Source: Nitrospira sp. CG24C (GTDB taxonomy: Bacteria > Nitrospirota > Nitrospiria > Nitrospirales > Nitrospiraceae). From it: DNA of 64,000 nt. Shown here piece after piece: positions 52,602 to 60,294 of this stretch (position 1 is the first letter of the stretch; every line of letters begins with the position of its first letter). The position numbers were made by a program, and so were the translations under genes. Below the pieces are notes generated by a model. That model saw only the letters and a program-made list of their open reading frames with translations, did no database searches and had not been told where the DNA came from. The stretch is taken from positions 24,204-88,203 of the forward strand of contig NEWR02000008.1 of NCBI GenBank assembly GCA_002869885.2. The letters are read 5' to 3'.

Positions 52602-52745
52602 TCACTGGGAAGTTCTGAGTTTTGAGTTCTGGGTGCTGAGTGCTGAATTCTGAGTTTGAAGTTCAGAAAACCTCGAACTTCGAACCGTCGTCCGTCTCGC
52701 CCTTTCCGGTTCTCCTCTCACTCAGAACTCAGAACCCAGAACTTC
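52602..52745. repeat. 7-nt-period inverted array (TTCTGAG / ACTCAGA)
   Basis: Left-arm TTCTGAG, TTTTGAG, TTCTGGG, TGCTGAG heptamers face ACTCAGA, ACCCAGA, ACTTCTT, with an AACCTCGAACTTCGAACC core. It lies at the 3' end of the FlrA-like gene. Confidence 0.75.
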
Positions 52746-52780
52746 TTCACCCGTCCCGCCCGTCCTGCTTGTCGCGCAGC

Positions 52781-54208
52781 TCATGCTGCAGAGAACTGCT
52801 CAGAGACCCGCAGCCCCTGGGCCTTCGACACAAACCCTTTCCGTTTCATCTTCTCGATGAGTGTGGTGCGGTTCACCTGGAGCAACTGAGCCGCCTTACT
52901 CGTAATCCCATTGGCCTGGCGAAGCGCGTCCACAATCAACCGGTTCTCGAGCTGTTCAATCTCTCGCGGCAAATTCACCCCCTGGTCGCTGAAGTTGATG
53001 AAGTGCGCTGCAGTCTGTTCCGCGGCGACCGGAGAGCGCCTGATGCGTTCTGGAAGATCAGCGGCTTCGATTGTCCCTGAGCGGCTCAGCACCGCGAAGC
53101 GCTCGACCATATTTTCTAATTCTCGAATATTCCCCGGCCAGTGATATTCCATCAAACGGGCCATCGCGTCCGGGGAACAGCCTGTCATCTCAGTCGGCTT
53201 GCCATGATTCAACTTCGCAAGAAAATGGTTCACCAATTGCGGGATATCGCTTCTGCGCTCCCTCAGAGGTGGAATGGTGACAGGAATCACATTCAGACGA
53301 TAGTACAGATCTTCCCGGAAACGCTTCTGCCGGACGGCCTCCTCCAAATCTTGATTGGTGGCGGCGACGACACGGACATCCACGTCGATCGTTTTCGTAC
53401 CCCCTACTCGTTCGAACGAACGCTCTTGGAGGACGCGAAGCAGTTTCACTTGCAGCCCGAGGCTCAACTCGCCGATTTCGTCGAGAAAGATCGTTCCACC
53501 GTGCGCCGATTCAAAGCGCCCGATGCGCGTTTGAACTGCGCCGGTAAACGCTCCCTTCTCGTGCCCAAACAACTCAGACTCGAGTAGGTTCTCAGGAATG
53601 GCGCCACAGTTGACCGGGATGAGCGGACGATCTTTACGCGCGCTGTTAAAATGCAGCATCCGCGCGACCAACTCCTTGCCTGTTCCACTCTCCCCCTGGA
53701 TCAAGACCGTGCTGCCGTGATCTGCAACCTTTGTCACAAACTCAAGGACCTGCCGGATCGGTTCGCTGGTGCCGACGAACTGCTCCATTTGATATCGGTC
53801 ACGGACAGATTTTCGAGACGACAGCGTGCTCTGCCTGCGGCGATAGGCCTCCAGCGCCCTATTGATGGTAATCGTAAAGACCTCGTTGTCGAACGGTTTT
53901 GTCAAGAAGTCGAAAGCGCCGGCCTTCATGGCCTTGACCGCACAGTCGATTGAGCCGTAACCGGTCATCACAATCCCAATCACCTTGGAATCGATCTGGT
54001 GGATGCGCTCCAGAACGGCCAGTCCATCGATATCGGGCAGCTTTAGATCAGTCATCAGCACATGAACGGGAATCTCTTTGGCCACGCGAATGGCCTCCAG
54101 TCCGCTCCCGACAATCGTCGCCTCATGACCTGCTTGAGAGAACAGCCTCCGGAGCAGGTCCTGCAGGCTTTCATCATCTTCGACCACAAGAATCGATACC
54201 GTACTCAT
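52781..54208 (-). CDS. FlrA/FleQ-like sigma-54 activator with receiver domain
   Basis: From ATG 54208 (ribosome site GAGGGG) the 475 residues have a full receiver (D54 in MTDLKLPD), an AAA+ domain with GESGTGKE and GAFTGA, and a Fis-type HTH (ITSKAAQLLQVNRTTLIEKMKRKGF). The NRTTLxEKM ending is the one seen in FleQ/FlrA. True FleQ/FlrA receivers usually lack the acceptor Asp; here it is present, so this may be a phosphorylatable relative. Its HTH type fits the FleQ-like boxes found at two promoters. Confidence 0.85.
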   Translation of the reverse strand: MSTVSILVVEDDESLQDLLRRLFSQAGHEATIVGSGLEAIRVAKEIPVHVLMTDLKLPDIDGLAVLERIHQIDSKVIGIVMTGYGSIDCAVKAMKAGAFDFLTKPFDNEVFTITINRALEAYRRRQSTLSSRKSVRDRYQMEQFVGTSEPIRQVLEFVTKVADHGSTVLIQGESGTGKELVARMLHFNSARKDRPLIPVNCGAIPENLLESELFGHEKGAFTGAVQTRIGRFESAHGGTIFLDEIGELSLGLQVKLLRVLQERSFERVGGTKTIDVDVRVVAATNQDLEEAVRQKRFREDLYYRLNVIPVTIPPLRERRSDIPQLVNHFLAKLNHGKPTEMTGCSPDAMARLMEYHWPGNIRELENMVERFAVLSRSGTIEAADLPERIRRSPVAAEQTAAHFINFSDQGVNLPREIEQLENRLIVDALRQANGITSKAAQLLQVNRTTLIEKMKRKGFVSKAQGLRVSEQFSAA

Positions 54209-54519
54209 ACTGGTATTCCCCTCGCTTTCTTTCTTGCTGTCATAAAATTTACGCAGTGCATCAATACTAAGCGTAGAAGAAATTTTCATATTCGAAAGTG
54301 CGTAATGGCCCTTATCAAGAATGAGTTTCAGCCATATAATGATGGAGCCCATAGATCCTATATGTAATTGACATACAGTCTATTCAGCTCTATTCGTATG
54401 GTCTTTGGCAGTGGAGTGAGCTGTTGCGGGGAAGCATGCCAACACGCCTTCAAGTGAAAGCGTCTATCTTTCTTAGAATGCCGCGGCTAGAGGGAGGGAA
54501 ACAAGCCAGTTGCGAAGGG
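54209..54519. other. Promoter region of the FlrA-like gene
   Basis: The 311-nt gap holds copy 1 of a 19-nt element also found upstream of the NarL-type regulator. A weak FleQ-like dyad (GTCATAAAATTTAC, 54239-54252) could allow self-regulation; I give it little weight. No gene is seen. Confidence 0.45.
54378..54396. promoter_or_regulatory. 19-nt shared regulator-gene element, copy 1
   Basis: On the minus strand CGAATAGAGCTGAATAGAC contains GAATAGA twice, 10 nt apart, as a direct repeat. An identical 19-mer lies at 55447-55465. Direct repeats one helical turn apart are typical of response-regulator binding sites. Confidence 0.5.
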
Positions 54520-55239
54520 TTACTGCGATTTCACGGGGAGCTTATAGGTCGGCAGCAAAGATTGGAGACCTGATCGTTTTTCCGAAGGCGAATCGCGGAC
54601 GAAAAAAGCTGCAGCTTGAGCGCGCCTGGTCACTTTCATCTTCTGAAAAATAAACCGGATATAGTTCTTCACAGTCTTATCGCTCAGTTCGAGCGATACA
54701 CCGATCTCCTTATTCGTTTTCCCCTCGGCTACGAGCGCGAGGACACGCTGCTGCTGAGAGGAAAGGGTCGCCCGCTGAGGCTCTGATGCCTTCTCCTTCT
54801 GCTGCTGCATCCTGGTGAGAAGCGGCTGTGTAATGGCCGGATCGAGGATCGACTGCCCCTGGGCGACGGCATGAATCGCTCGCGCTAATGCGTCGCCATT
54901 TATTTGCTTCAACAGATAACCGGACGCCCCCCCGACGACCGCGGCATGCACCGCGTCATTATCCTCATAGGAAGAGAGAAAGAGCACCTTCGTGCCGGGG
55001 CAGGAATTCCTGATCGCACGGCAGGCATCCACTCCGCTACCACCAGGCAAGCGGACGTCCATCAGAACCACATCCGGCTGAAGGCGGCAGGACTCGCCTA
55101 CAGCATCCTCGACGGTAGCCGCTTCGCCGACCACAGTGATATCGTCCTGGCGACTCAGCATCGTCTGCAATCCCTCTCGAACAATTTCATGATCGTCTAC
55201 GATTAACACGCTGATTGGTTTTATGCTAGGCCGAACCAA
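54520..55239 (-). CDS. NarL/FixJ-type response regulator
   Basis: I start at TTG 55239, which has an excellent ribosome site (AAGGAGGAGCC), giving 239 residues. The receiver has VDDHEIVREGLQTML and acceptor Asp in VVLMDVRLPGG, and the C-terminal LuxR HTH reads QQRVLALVAEGKTNKEIGVSLELSDKTVKNYIRFIFQKM. No partner kinase is adjacent. It lies next to the flagellar master-type regulator and shares a promoter element with it. Target genes cannot be read from the sequence. Confidence 0.9.
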   Translation of the reverse strand: MVRPSIKPISVLIVDDHEIVREGLQTMLSRQDDITVVGEAATVEDAVGESCRLQPDVVLMDVRLPGGSGVDACRAIRNSCPGTKVLFLSSYEDNDAVHAAVVGGASGYLLKQINGDALARAIHAVAQGQSILDPAITQPLLTRMQQQKEKASEPQRATLSSQQQRVLALVAEGKTNKEIGVSLELSDKTVKNYIRFIFQKMKVTRRAQAAAFFVRDSPSEKRSGLQSLLPTYKLPVKSQ

Positions 55240-55446
55240 GAGGCTCCTCCTTCGTGGAAGGATCTGATGATCTGTCGATCTTATACGAGTTCTTTTGGGT
55301 CTATGCGTCTGACCATGCGGCAGGAGAATATGCAGGCTCCGCATGAAGGAGAGAGTGAAAGAGCCGTCATACACATCTAGTCCCAGGATTCGACTGCCTC
55401 GTCATTGCAGAGGAATCATAATGCTACTTGCGATACTTAGCAATGC

Positions 55447-55465
55447 GTCTATTCAGCTCTATTCG
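55447..55465. promoter_or_regulatory. 19-nt shared regulator-gene element, copy 2
   Basis: Identical to 54378-54396, about 210 nt upstream of the NarL-type regulator start; copy 1 is about 170 nt upstream of the FlrA-like start, in the same orientation. Confidence 0.5.
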
Positions 55466-55652
55466 AGTCAGCCATAGAGACAGGAATAGAATTAACCTCT
55501 TCCGTAATGACTGACATCCAATAGATTACGTATATTCACTCTCACTCGCAGAATAGCCTTTCGCGACAGGCGAGGCTGTCAGGAAACGCGCGACGGCCTC
55601 AAACCTGAAGTGTTCGGATCTTCGAACTCAGCACTTCGAGTGGCGCCTGTCT

Positions 55653-55726
55653 TTCTGGTTCATCTGGTCTGTCTCATCTGCTTGGGTGAATGAAACTAAC
55701 CAGACAGACCAGACCAACCAGATAGA
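55653..55726. repeat. 9-nt-period inverted repeat, copy 7
   Basis: CTGGTTCATCTGGTCTGTC, centre GGGTGAATGAAACTAACC, then AGACAGACCAGACCAACC. Confidence 0.8.
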
Positions 55727-55863
55727 CGCTTCGCCTCCGGGTTAAGGTTCCGAGCTATTCTACCGACAAGAGCTTGTACGGGGAGCCTGTCTGACATTGC
55801 CGTGCGTAACGAGGCGAAGGAGGTGCGGCAAGATGCGAGGCCTCAGGCCCAAGGCTGACCCTC

Positions 55864-55892
55864 GTTTCACGCCTCACGTTTCACGGTTCTTG
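55864..55892. repeat. Short heptamer array before the HDOD gene
   Basis: CGTTTCA, CGCCTCA, CGTTTCA, CGGTTCT in phase, ending 8 nt before the HDOD start codon. Same unit as at 18104-18202. Confidence 0.65.
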
Positions 55893-55900
55893 GGAGCAAC

Positions 55901-56770
55901 GTGGATACAGCCATACGTCACCCGCACGATGTTGGAATGATTGCGCAGCTCGAACAAACTTTAGTTGAACGGATCGACAAGCATCGGATCGAGCTACCTG
56001 TACTTCCGCAAGTTGCTGGCCGGGTCATGGCCCTGGCCAATGACCCATCAGCAGATGCGGTCCGCCTGTCTGCCCTCATTCACCAGGACCAGGCATTGGC
56101 GGCACATGTTCTGAGAATAGCCAACTCGCCCGCCTACATGCCGCGGACTCCGATTGCCTCGCTCCAACATGCCGTCGCCATGCTTGGCATGAGTCAGCTA
56201 TCGGAAATCGCTGTTACGGTTTCTCTGAAGAGTGTGGCAGTCAAGATTCCCGGATACGAAGCGGACATCCAGCAACTCTGGCGGCATGCGCTGGCCAGCG
56301 GGGCCTACGCGAAAGAGATCGCGCGCATGCGCCGGTACAATGTGGAAAGCGCGTACCTCTGTGGGCTCCTGCACGCGGCTGGAAAACCGGTTGTACTACA
56401 AGCCGTCACGTCCATTGCCGCAGAAATGCATATCGTGCTCGAGCCCAGCACTGTGCATGCCTTCCTCGACGGCTATCATCCCCATGTGGGTAGTTTGATT
56501 GCAATTGAATGGGCTTTGCCTCCACAGGTCGCTGAGGCCATCTCCTATTATCGGATCTATGAACAGGCGTCCGCTCATAAGCAGGAAGTGATGATGACCT
56601 GCCTGGCTGACCGGCTGGCGACCTTCATACTCGTTCCCGATTCATTCGACGACAACACGTTTCGCGAGCACACGGTCTTTGCCGATCTCAACCTCTACCC
56701 CAACGATATTGATTCATTACTCAGCCTGAAAGAGAAAGTGCTCAATCTCGTAGACACGATGGCGCAATGA
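55901..56770 (+). CDS. HDOD-domain signalling protein
   Basis: The 289 residues start at GTG 55901 (ribosome site GGGAG) and contain an HDOD domain: LPVLPQVAGRVMALANDPSADAVRLSALIHQDQALAAHVLRIANSPAYMPRTPIASLQHAVAMLGMSQLSEIA. HDOD is a degenerate HD fold without the metal ligands, found in signalling proteins. The stop overlaps the start of the transhydrogenase gene by ATGA, an uncommon pairing. Role unknown. Confidence 0.88.
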   Translation: MDTAIRHPHDVGMIAQLEQTLVERIDKHRIELPVLPQVAGRVMALANDPSADAVRLSALIHQDQALAAHVLRIANSPAYMPRTPIASLQHAVAMLGMSQLSEIAVTVSLKSVAVKIPGYEADIQQLWRHALASGAYAKEIARMRRYNVESAYLCGLLHAAGKPVVLQAVTSIAAEMHIVLEPSTVHAFLDGYHPHVGSLIAIEWALPPQVAEAISYYRIYEQASAHKQEVMMTCLADRLATFILVPDSFDDNTFREHTVFADLNLYPNDIDSLLSLKEKVLNLVDTMAQ

Positions 56771-58182
56771 GTACCCTACTTCGCTATGACATTATCGTAA
56801 TCGGGAGCGGCCCAGCCGGCCAAAAGGCTGCCATCCAAGGCGCCAAAGCGGGCAAACACGTGGCCATGATCGAACGTGAACCGGGCGTCGGTGGGGGCTG
56901 TGTGTATCGAGGAACGATTCCAAGCAAAACACTCCGCGAGAGCGCGGTGCAAGCGGATCGGATGAAACAATCCTCACCTATGCTGGACAGGCAAGCCCCC
57001 GCCAACATCATGGTCTCTACCCTGATGCGTCGATTGGATGAAGTCGTCACAGCCCATGGCGACTATATGATGAATCAGCTGACACGTAATGGCATCACCT
57101 TGTTCCACGGCCGAGCCCAATTTCTCAGCGACAGCCTGATCGAGATGCTCACGGTCGATGGCATCAAACAAACACTCACCGCCGACACGATCGTCATTGC
57201 CACAGGATCCAGACCCCGCGCACCGGTCGAAATACCGATCGATCATGAACATATTCTCGACAGCGACTCAATTCTCTCGATGATCTATCTGCCACGCTCC
57301 CTGACCGTGCTAGGCGGAGGCATCATTGCATTGGAATATGCGTCGATTTTCGCCGCACTCGGCGTGCAGGTCACCATCATCGATCGGTCCGATCGCCCGC
57401 TTCAGTTTTTCGATGCAGAACTTGTCCAAACATTTGTGCAAAGCTTTGAAGAAAAAGGCGGCTGTTATTGTGGGGGACAATCCATCAAAGAGGTTCGGTG
57501 GGATGGCATCTCTCAGGTCGTAGCGACACTCCAAAACGGGCAGGTATTCACGAGCGATAAGATGCTCGTGGCCTTGGGACGGCAGGCAAATATCGAAGAC
57601 CTCAATCTCAGCGCTGCAGGCTTGACCGTCACCGAAAAGGGAACCCTGGGTGTCAACGAACATTGCCAGACGGCTATTTCACATATTTACGGCGTCGGCG
57701 ATCTGATCGGCCCCCCTGGTCTGGCCTCCTCCGCCATGGAGCAGGGCCGGCGTGCCGTATGCCATGCCTTGGGTCTCCCTGAAGGACAGTCAGCCGACAT
57801 CATTCCTGTCGGGGTGTACACCATCCCAGAGATGGCCAGCATCGGGCTCGATGAAGCAGCGGCTCGGAAACGCTATCGAGAGGTCATGATTGGCAGAGCG
57901 AAGTTCAGCGAAATAGCCCGCGGCCAGATCTCGGATATTCGCAACGGTTTACTGAAGATGGTGGCCGATCCGACAGGCGAACGCCTCCTGGGCGTCCAAA
58001 TTGTCGGAGAAGGTGCGACGGAACTGATCCATCTCGGTCAGATGGCGCTTCAGCATGCGGCCACAGTCGATTCATTCGTTGAAAATATCTTCAACTTTCC
58101 GACGCTGGCTGAAACCTACCGTGTCGCAGCCCTTGATATCGTGGGTCAACGCCAAAAACGTCTGGCCTCGGCAGCCGCATAA
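56767..58182 (+). CDS. sthA: Soluble pyridine nucleotide transhydrogenase (SthA-like)
   Basis: The 471 residues are an FAD flavoprotein of the disulfide-reductase superfamily: FAD motif VIGSGPAGQKAA, NAD(P) motif LGGGIIALEYASIFAALGVQVTIIDR, and IYGVGDLIGPPGLASSAMEQGR. The redox-cysteine site reads GGGCVYRGTIPSK, with the second Cys absent, as in SthA, where the GTIPSKxLRE stretch is conserved. The C-terminal NFPTLAETYRVAALD also fits. SthA equilibrates NADPH and NADH in the cytosol. It is coupled to the HDOD gene. Confidence 0.88.
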   Translation: MSTLLRYDIIVIGSGPAGQKAAIQGAKAGKHVAMIEREPGVGGGCVYRGTIPSKTLRESAVQADRMKQSSPMLDRQAPANIMVSTLMRRLDEVVTAHGDYMMNQLTRNGITLFHGRAQFLSDSLIEMLTVDGIKQTLTADTIVIATGSRPRAPVEIPIDHEHILDSDSILSMIYLPRSLTVLGGGIIALEYASIFAALGVQVTIIDRSDRPLQFFDAELVQTFVQSFEEKGGCYCGGQSIKEVRWDGISQVVATLQNGQVFTSDKMLVALGRQANIEDLNLSAAGLTVTEKGTLGVNEHCQTAISHIYGVGDLIGPPGLASSAMEQGRRAVCHALGLPEGQSADIIPVGVYTIPEMASIGLDEAAARKRYREVMIGRAKFSEIARGQISDIRNGLLKMVADPTGERLLGVQIVGEGATELIHLGQMALQHAATVDSFVENIFNFPTLAETYRVAALDIVGQRQKRLASAAA

Positions 58183-58218
58183 AACCCGCGCGACTGGCGG
58201 GAAAAGCGAGACGCGACG

Positions 58219-58272
58219 GCTTGAGGCTCGAAGTTCGAGGTTTCTGGAACTTCGAATACTTCAGCCTTCGGA
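58219..58272. repeat. 7-nt-period array near convergent gene ends
   Basis: CTTGAGG, CTCGAAG, TTCGAGG face GAACTTCGAATACTTC. It lies between sthA and the convergent ferritin-like gene and encodes the last few codons of the latter. Confidence 0.65.
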
Positions 58273-58863
58273 CTTCTCACTTTGGCCTTCGTGGCGTGCC
58301 GACAATCCCACGGCAAAAAAACGTTCGTCAATCACGCCAAGAATATGCCCTTGAAGCTCGTCACGATACGGCGCGAAGCTCTCATCGTGGAGATACCGAT
58401 TGATCGTGGGGGGCAGCCGCCGCCGCCAGGCCTGAGCCGCCTGTCTCGCGCCGTCGGCAACTGGTCCTCCCTGTATAAGTATGGTACGGACTTCATGCTC
58501 GAAAAACCCCACATGGACTTCTTCATCTTTCAAGATCGAGCTCAGATCAGGCCGCAAACCGACTAACAGCCTTGCGAACTCTAATCCCACCGTTTCGTAC
58601 CCGTAGAGATGCACCGCAAGAACCCTCCATTGACTGGGCATACGAGGGAGAGCCGTCTTACCGTGTGAATTCATACCCAGCAGCATCTCAAACTGTTTGA
58701 GATGCTGCGCCTCTTCTTCCTCATGGCGACGCAAGAACTGCAGCACCCCAGACGGAACGTCCTGCGCCTGCGCAGCGCGTACCGCCCACAAGGCCATAGC
58801 CTCCGCCTTGAGGAATTGTTCCAGAATCGCCCGTTCACAGGAAGAAGGAAGCGGATGAGTCAT
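58261..58863 (-). CDS. Ferritin-like four-helix protein
   Basis: The 200 residues form four helices with carboxylate/His ligands of the ferritin-like type (FLKAEAMALWAVRAAQ, RHEEEEAQHLKQFEMLLG, LYGYETVGLEFARLLVGL, KDEEVHVGFFEHEVRTIL). The second and fourth helices contain ExxxH-type pairs (EEAQHLKQFE; EEVHVGFFEHE), suggesting a di-iron site. Function (oxygen/peroxide response or hydroxylation) is open. The last ~12 residues (RHEGQSEKSEG) derive from repeat sequence. Confidence 0.7.
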   Translation of the reverse strand: MTHPLPSSCERAILEQFLKAEAMALWAVRAAQAQDVPSGVLQFLRRHEEEEAQHLKQFEMLLGMNSHGKTALPRMPSQWRVLAVHLYGYETVGLEFARLLVGLRPDLSSILKDEEVHVGFFEHEVRTILIQGGPVADGARQAAQAWRRRLPPTINRYLHDESFAPYRDELQGHILGVIDERFFAVGLSARHEGQSEKSEG

Positions 58864-58916
58864 GCGCTGAGTCTACTAGAACGATGGGGCAGAACCAATA
58901 AGCCTGGAACAGGCTT

Positions 58917-59025
58917 GGTCAATCTGGTTTGTTTAGTTCATCTGGTCTGCCTGGTTTTTTTGTTGAACGAAACTAACCAGATGAGCCAAATCAACCAAAT
59001 AAACAAAACAAACCAGATCAACCAG
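58917..59025. repeat. 9-nt-period inverted repeat, copy 8
   Basis: This is the longest copy: units TGGTTTGTT, TAGTTCATC, TGGTCTGCC, TGGTTTTTT, then centre TGTTGAACGAAACTAACC, then AGATGAGCC, AAATCAACC, AAATAAACA, AAACAAACC, AGATCAACC. A small GC hairpin (AGCCCG-N6-CGGGCT) follows at about 59024-59041. Confidence 0.85.
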
Positions 59026-59105
59026 CCCGTTCTCACGGGCTTTCGCGGGCTAGACAGTCTCCAAACCATTCCTGTATTCTATCGGGATTGCGTACCATCC
59101 TTTCT

Positions 59106-59181
59106 GGCGGTGTAGCTCAGTTGGTAGAGCAGCGGACTCATAAGCCGCGGGTCTCCCGTTCAATCCGGGACACCGCCACCA
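59106..59181 (+). tRNA. tRNA-Met (anticodon CAU, probably elongator)
   Basis: This 76-nt cloverleaf has acceptor GGCGGTG/CACCGCC, D-arm GCTCAGTTGGTAGAGC, anticodon stem GCGGA/GCCGC around CTCATAA (anticodon CAT), T-arm with TTCAATC, and an encoded CCA end. A 1:72 G-C pair makes it an elongator rather than an initiator; a lysidine-modified tRNA-Ile2 (also CAU) cannot be excluded by eye. Confidence 0.93.
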
Positions 59182-59241
59182 AACCCACCTTGATTAACCC
59201 GCCGACTCCATGGGTTTCGACACGAACCGCCATGAATAGCG

Positions 59242-59427
59242 TCACTGCCCGCAGCACCCGCCTGAAAATATTTTCCGCTGTTGAGAGACACTCCAGCAGC
59301 GTTCGCAGAACTCAATGGTTGAATGGGTCATCCCATCGATAGATGTGATTCGGTGCTGGGCCATCGTTCCACAGTCAGAACAGACACCCGCGAGTCGAAT
59401 ATCTGCCTTACGCTCTCGGGTCAGCAT
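59242..59427 (-). CDS. Small Cys-rich (zinc-ribbon-like) protein
   Basis: From ATG 59427 (TTG 59436 is an alternative) about 61 residues carry CSDC and CERC pairs, 24 residues apart, plus a GGCCG tail, the spacing of a small zinc ribbon. It overlaps the upstream small ORF by 20 nt in another frame. No family name can be given. Confidence 0.55.
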   Translation of the reverse strand: MLTRERKADIRLAGVCSDCGTMAQHRITSIDGMTHSTIEFCERCWSVSQQRKIFSGGCCGQ

Positions 59428-59659
59428 ATGACACAACCTTTGTGTTCGGACGAACGCATCGATTGCAGACAGCTGACATGAACTCCTGCCCGCCTTTGAG
59501 ACTCACCAGGTTTCGCCACAACCGAGTCGAAAGCGGCTCCGCCTTGGCTCGGTATAAGTCCCATTGCATCTTACGTAACTGTCCATTTAATGAATCCACC
59601 GTTCGTTCCAAGTCACCGAGCCGCTCTGTTCTAAAGGATCTTCCTGCTGTGAGCATCAC
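59408..59659 (-). CDS. Small protein with coiled coil and CxxC
   Basis: Up to 83 residues from GTG 59659 (or ATG 59656, ribosome site GGGAGGG). It has a helical/coiled-coil part (LGDLERTVDSLNGQLRKMQWDLYRAKAEPL), then a single CNRC pair and a short polar tail. Because it ends within the start of the next Cys-rich ORF, the two may be coupled, or may once have formed one protein with two CxxC pairs. Function unknown. Confidence 0.5.
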   Translation of the reverse strand: MMLTAGRSFRTERLGDLERTVDSLNGQLRKMQWDLYRAKAEPLSTRLWRNLVSLKGGQEFMSAVCNRCVRPNTKVVSYADPRA

Positions 59660-59685
59660 GCCCTCCCTTCTTTCATTAAATAGAA

Positions 59686-59752
59686 TGCTGAGTTTTGAGT
59701 GAGTCCCAGTAACTCAGAACCCAGAACTCCTAACTCAGAACTTCTTCACTAG
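59686..59752. repeat. 7-nt-period inverted array (ACTCAGA type)
   Basis: GCTGAGTTTTGAGTGAG faces AACTCAGAACCCAGAACTCCTAACTCAGAACTTC. It lies directly at the 3' end of the repressor gene. Confidence 0.7.
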
Positions 59753-60294
59753 ACCGTACAATGCCGAATCACGCCGATGAGAATGCCTTCGATATGAAAC
59801 GTATCTGACGGTTTCACGATGATCGGCTGCATTGCCGCGTTCGCAGGATGCAGCTCAATGTGCGAATCCTTTTTGAAATAGGTCTTGATCGTCGCATCAT
59901 GATTGACCAGCGCAACGATGGTCTGCCCGTTTCTGGCGGTCTCCTGTTTCCGCACCACCACCAGGTCGCCGGGAAGAATGCCGTCATCTTTCATGGATTC
60001 CCCTTTGACGCGGAGGGCAAACGTCTTTCCACCGCGTAACATGCTGGGCGGCACATCGGTCAACTCGCTTTGCTGCACCGGTTCGATCGGTGAGCCGGCT
60101 GCCACCATCCCCGCCATGGGAATTTCAGATGATCGCCCCAACTGGGCCAACATAACCTGAACCATTCCGGGAATGCGGCGCATCCCCGCTTCGTAACGAG
60201 CAACCGATACGCGCGTGGTCCTCAACGCATCAGCCAATTGCTGTTGCGTCAGTCCTAGTTGTTCTCGCACTCGTTTAAGATCCGCCGGCTTCAT
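59749..60294 (-). CDS. LexA/CI-like repressor (XRE HTH plus S24 peptidase)
   Basis: The 181 residues have an N-terminal XRE-type HTH (REQLGLTQQQLADALRTTRVSVARYEAG), unlike the winged helix of classic LexA, and a C-terminal S24 self-cleaving domain. The cleavage site is AAG (in GMVAAGSP), the nucleophile Ser is in VKGESMKDDGI and the base Lys is in VNHDATIKTYF. It should repress until activated RecA or similar triggers cleavage. A perfect palindrome at the start codon suggests self-repression. It could be the housekeeping SOS repressor or a phage-derived regulator; no phage genes are near. Confidence 0.85.
   Translation of the reverse strand: MKPADLKRVREQLGLTQQQLADALRTTRVSVARYEAGMRRIPGMVQVMLAQLGRSSEIPMAGMVAAGSPIEPVQQSELTDVPPSMLRGGKTFALRVKGESMKDDGILPGDLVVVRKQETARNGQTIVALVNHDATIKTYFKKDSHIELHPANAAMQPIIVKPSDTFHIEGILIGVIRHCTV

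Larger units (their letters stand above)
52351..52780. other. Regulatory intergenic region upstream of the TPR-flrB-flrC operon
   Basis: The 430-nt gap contains a sigma-54-type promoter, a perfect 16-nt palindrome that includes a FleQ-like box, and a long 7-nt-period array (52602-52745). No gene is seen. Confidence 0.6.
55240..55900. other. Gene-poor divergent region with repeats
   Basis: This 661-nt gap holds the 19-nt element copy 2, a short 7-nt array (55600-55641), a 9-nt-period palindrome (55653-55726) and a CGTTTCA heptamer array (55864-55892). I see no gene. Confidence 0.5.

Noticed and set aside
59024-59045. Rho-independent terminator after the repeat copy 8
   Set aside because: The AGCCCG/CGGGCT hairpin is short and followed by only a few T residues on either strand.
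58702-59115. Plus-strand ORF rich in LVCLVH and NQINK repeats
   Set aside because: It is the translation of a 9-nt-period palindrome; open only because the period is a multiple of three.
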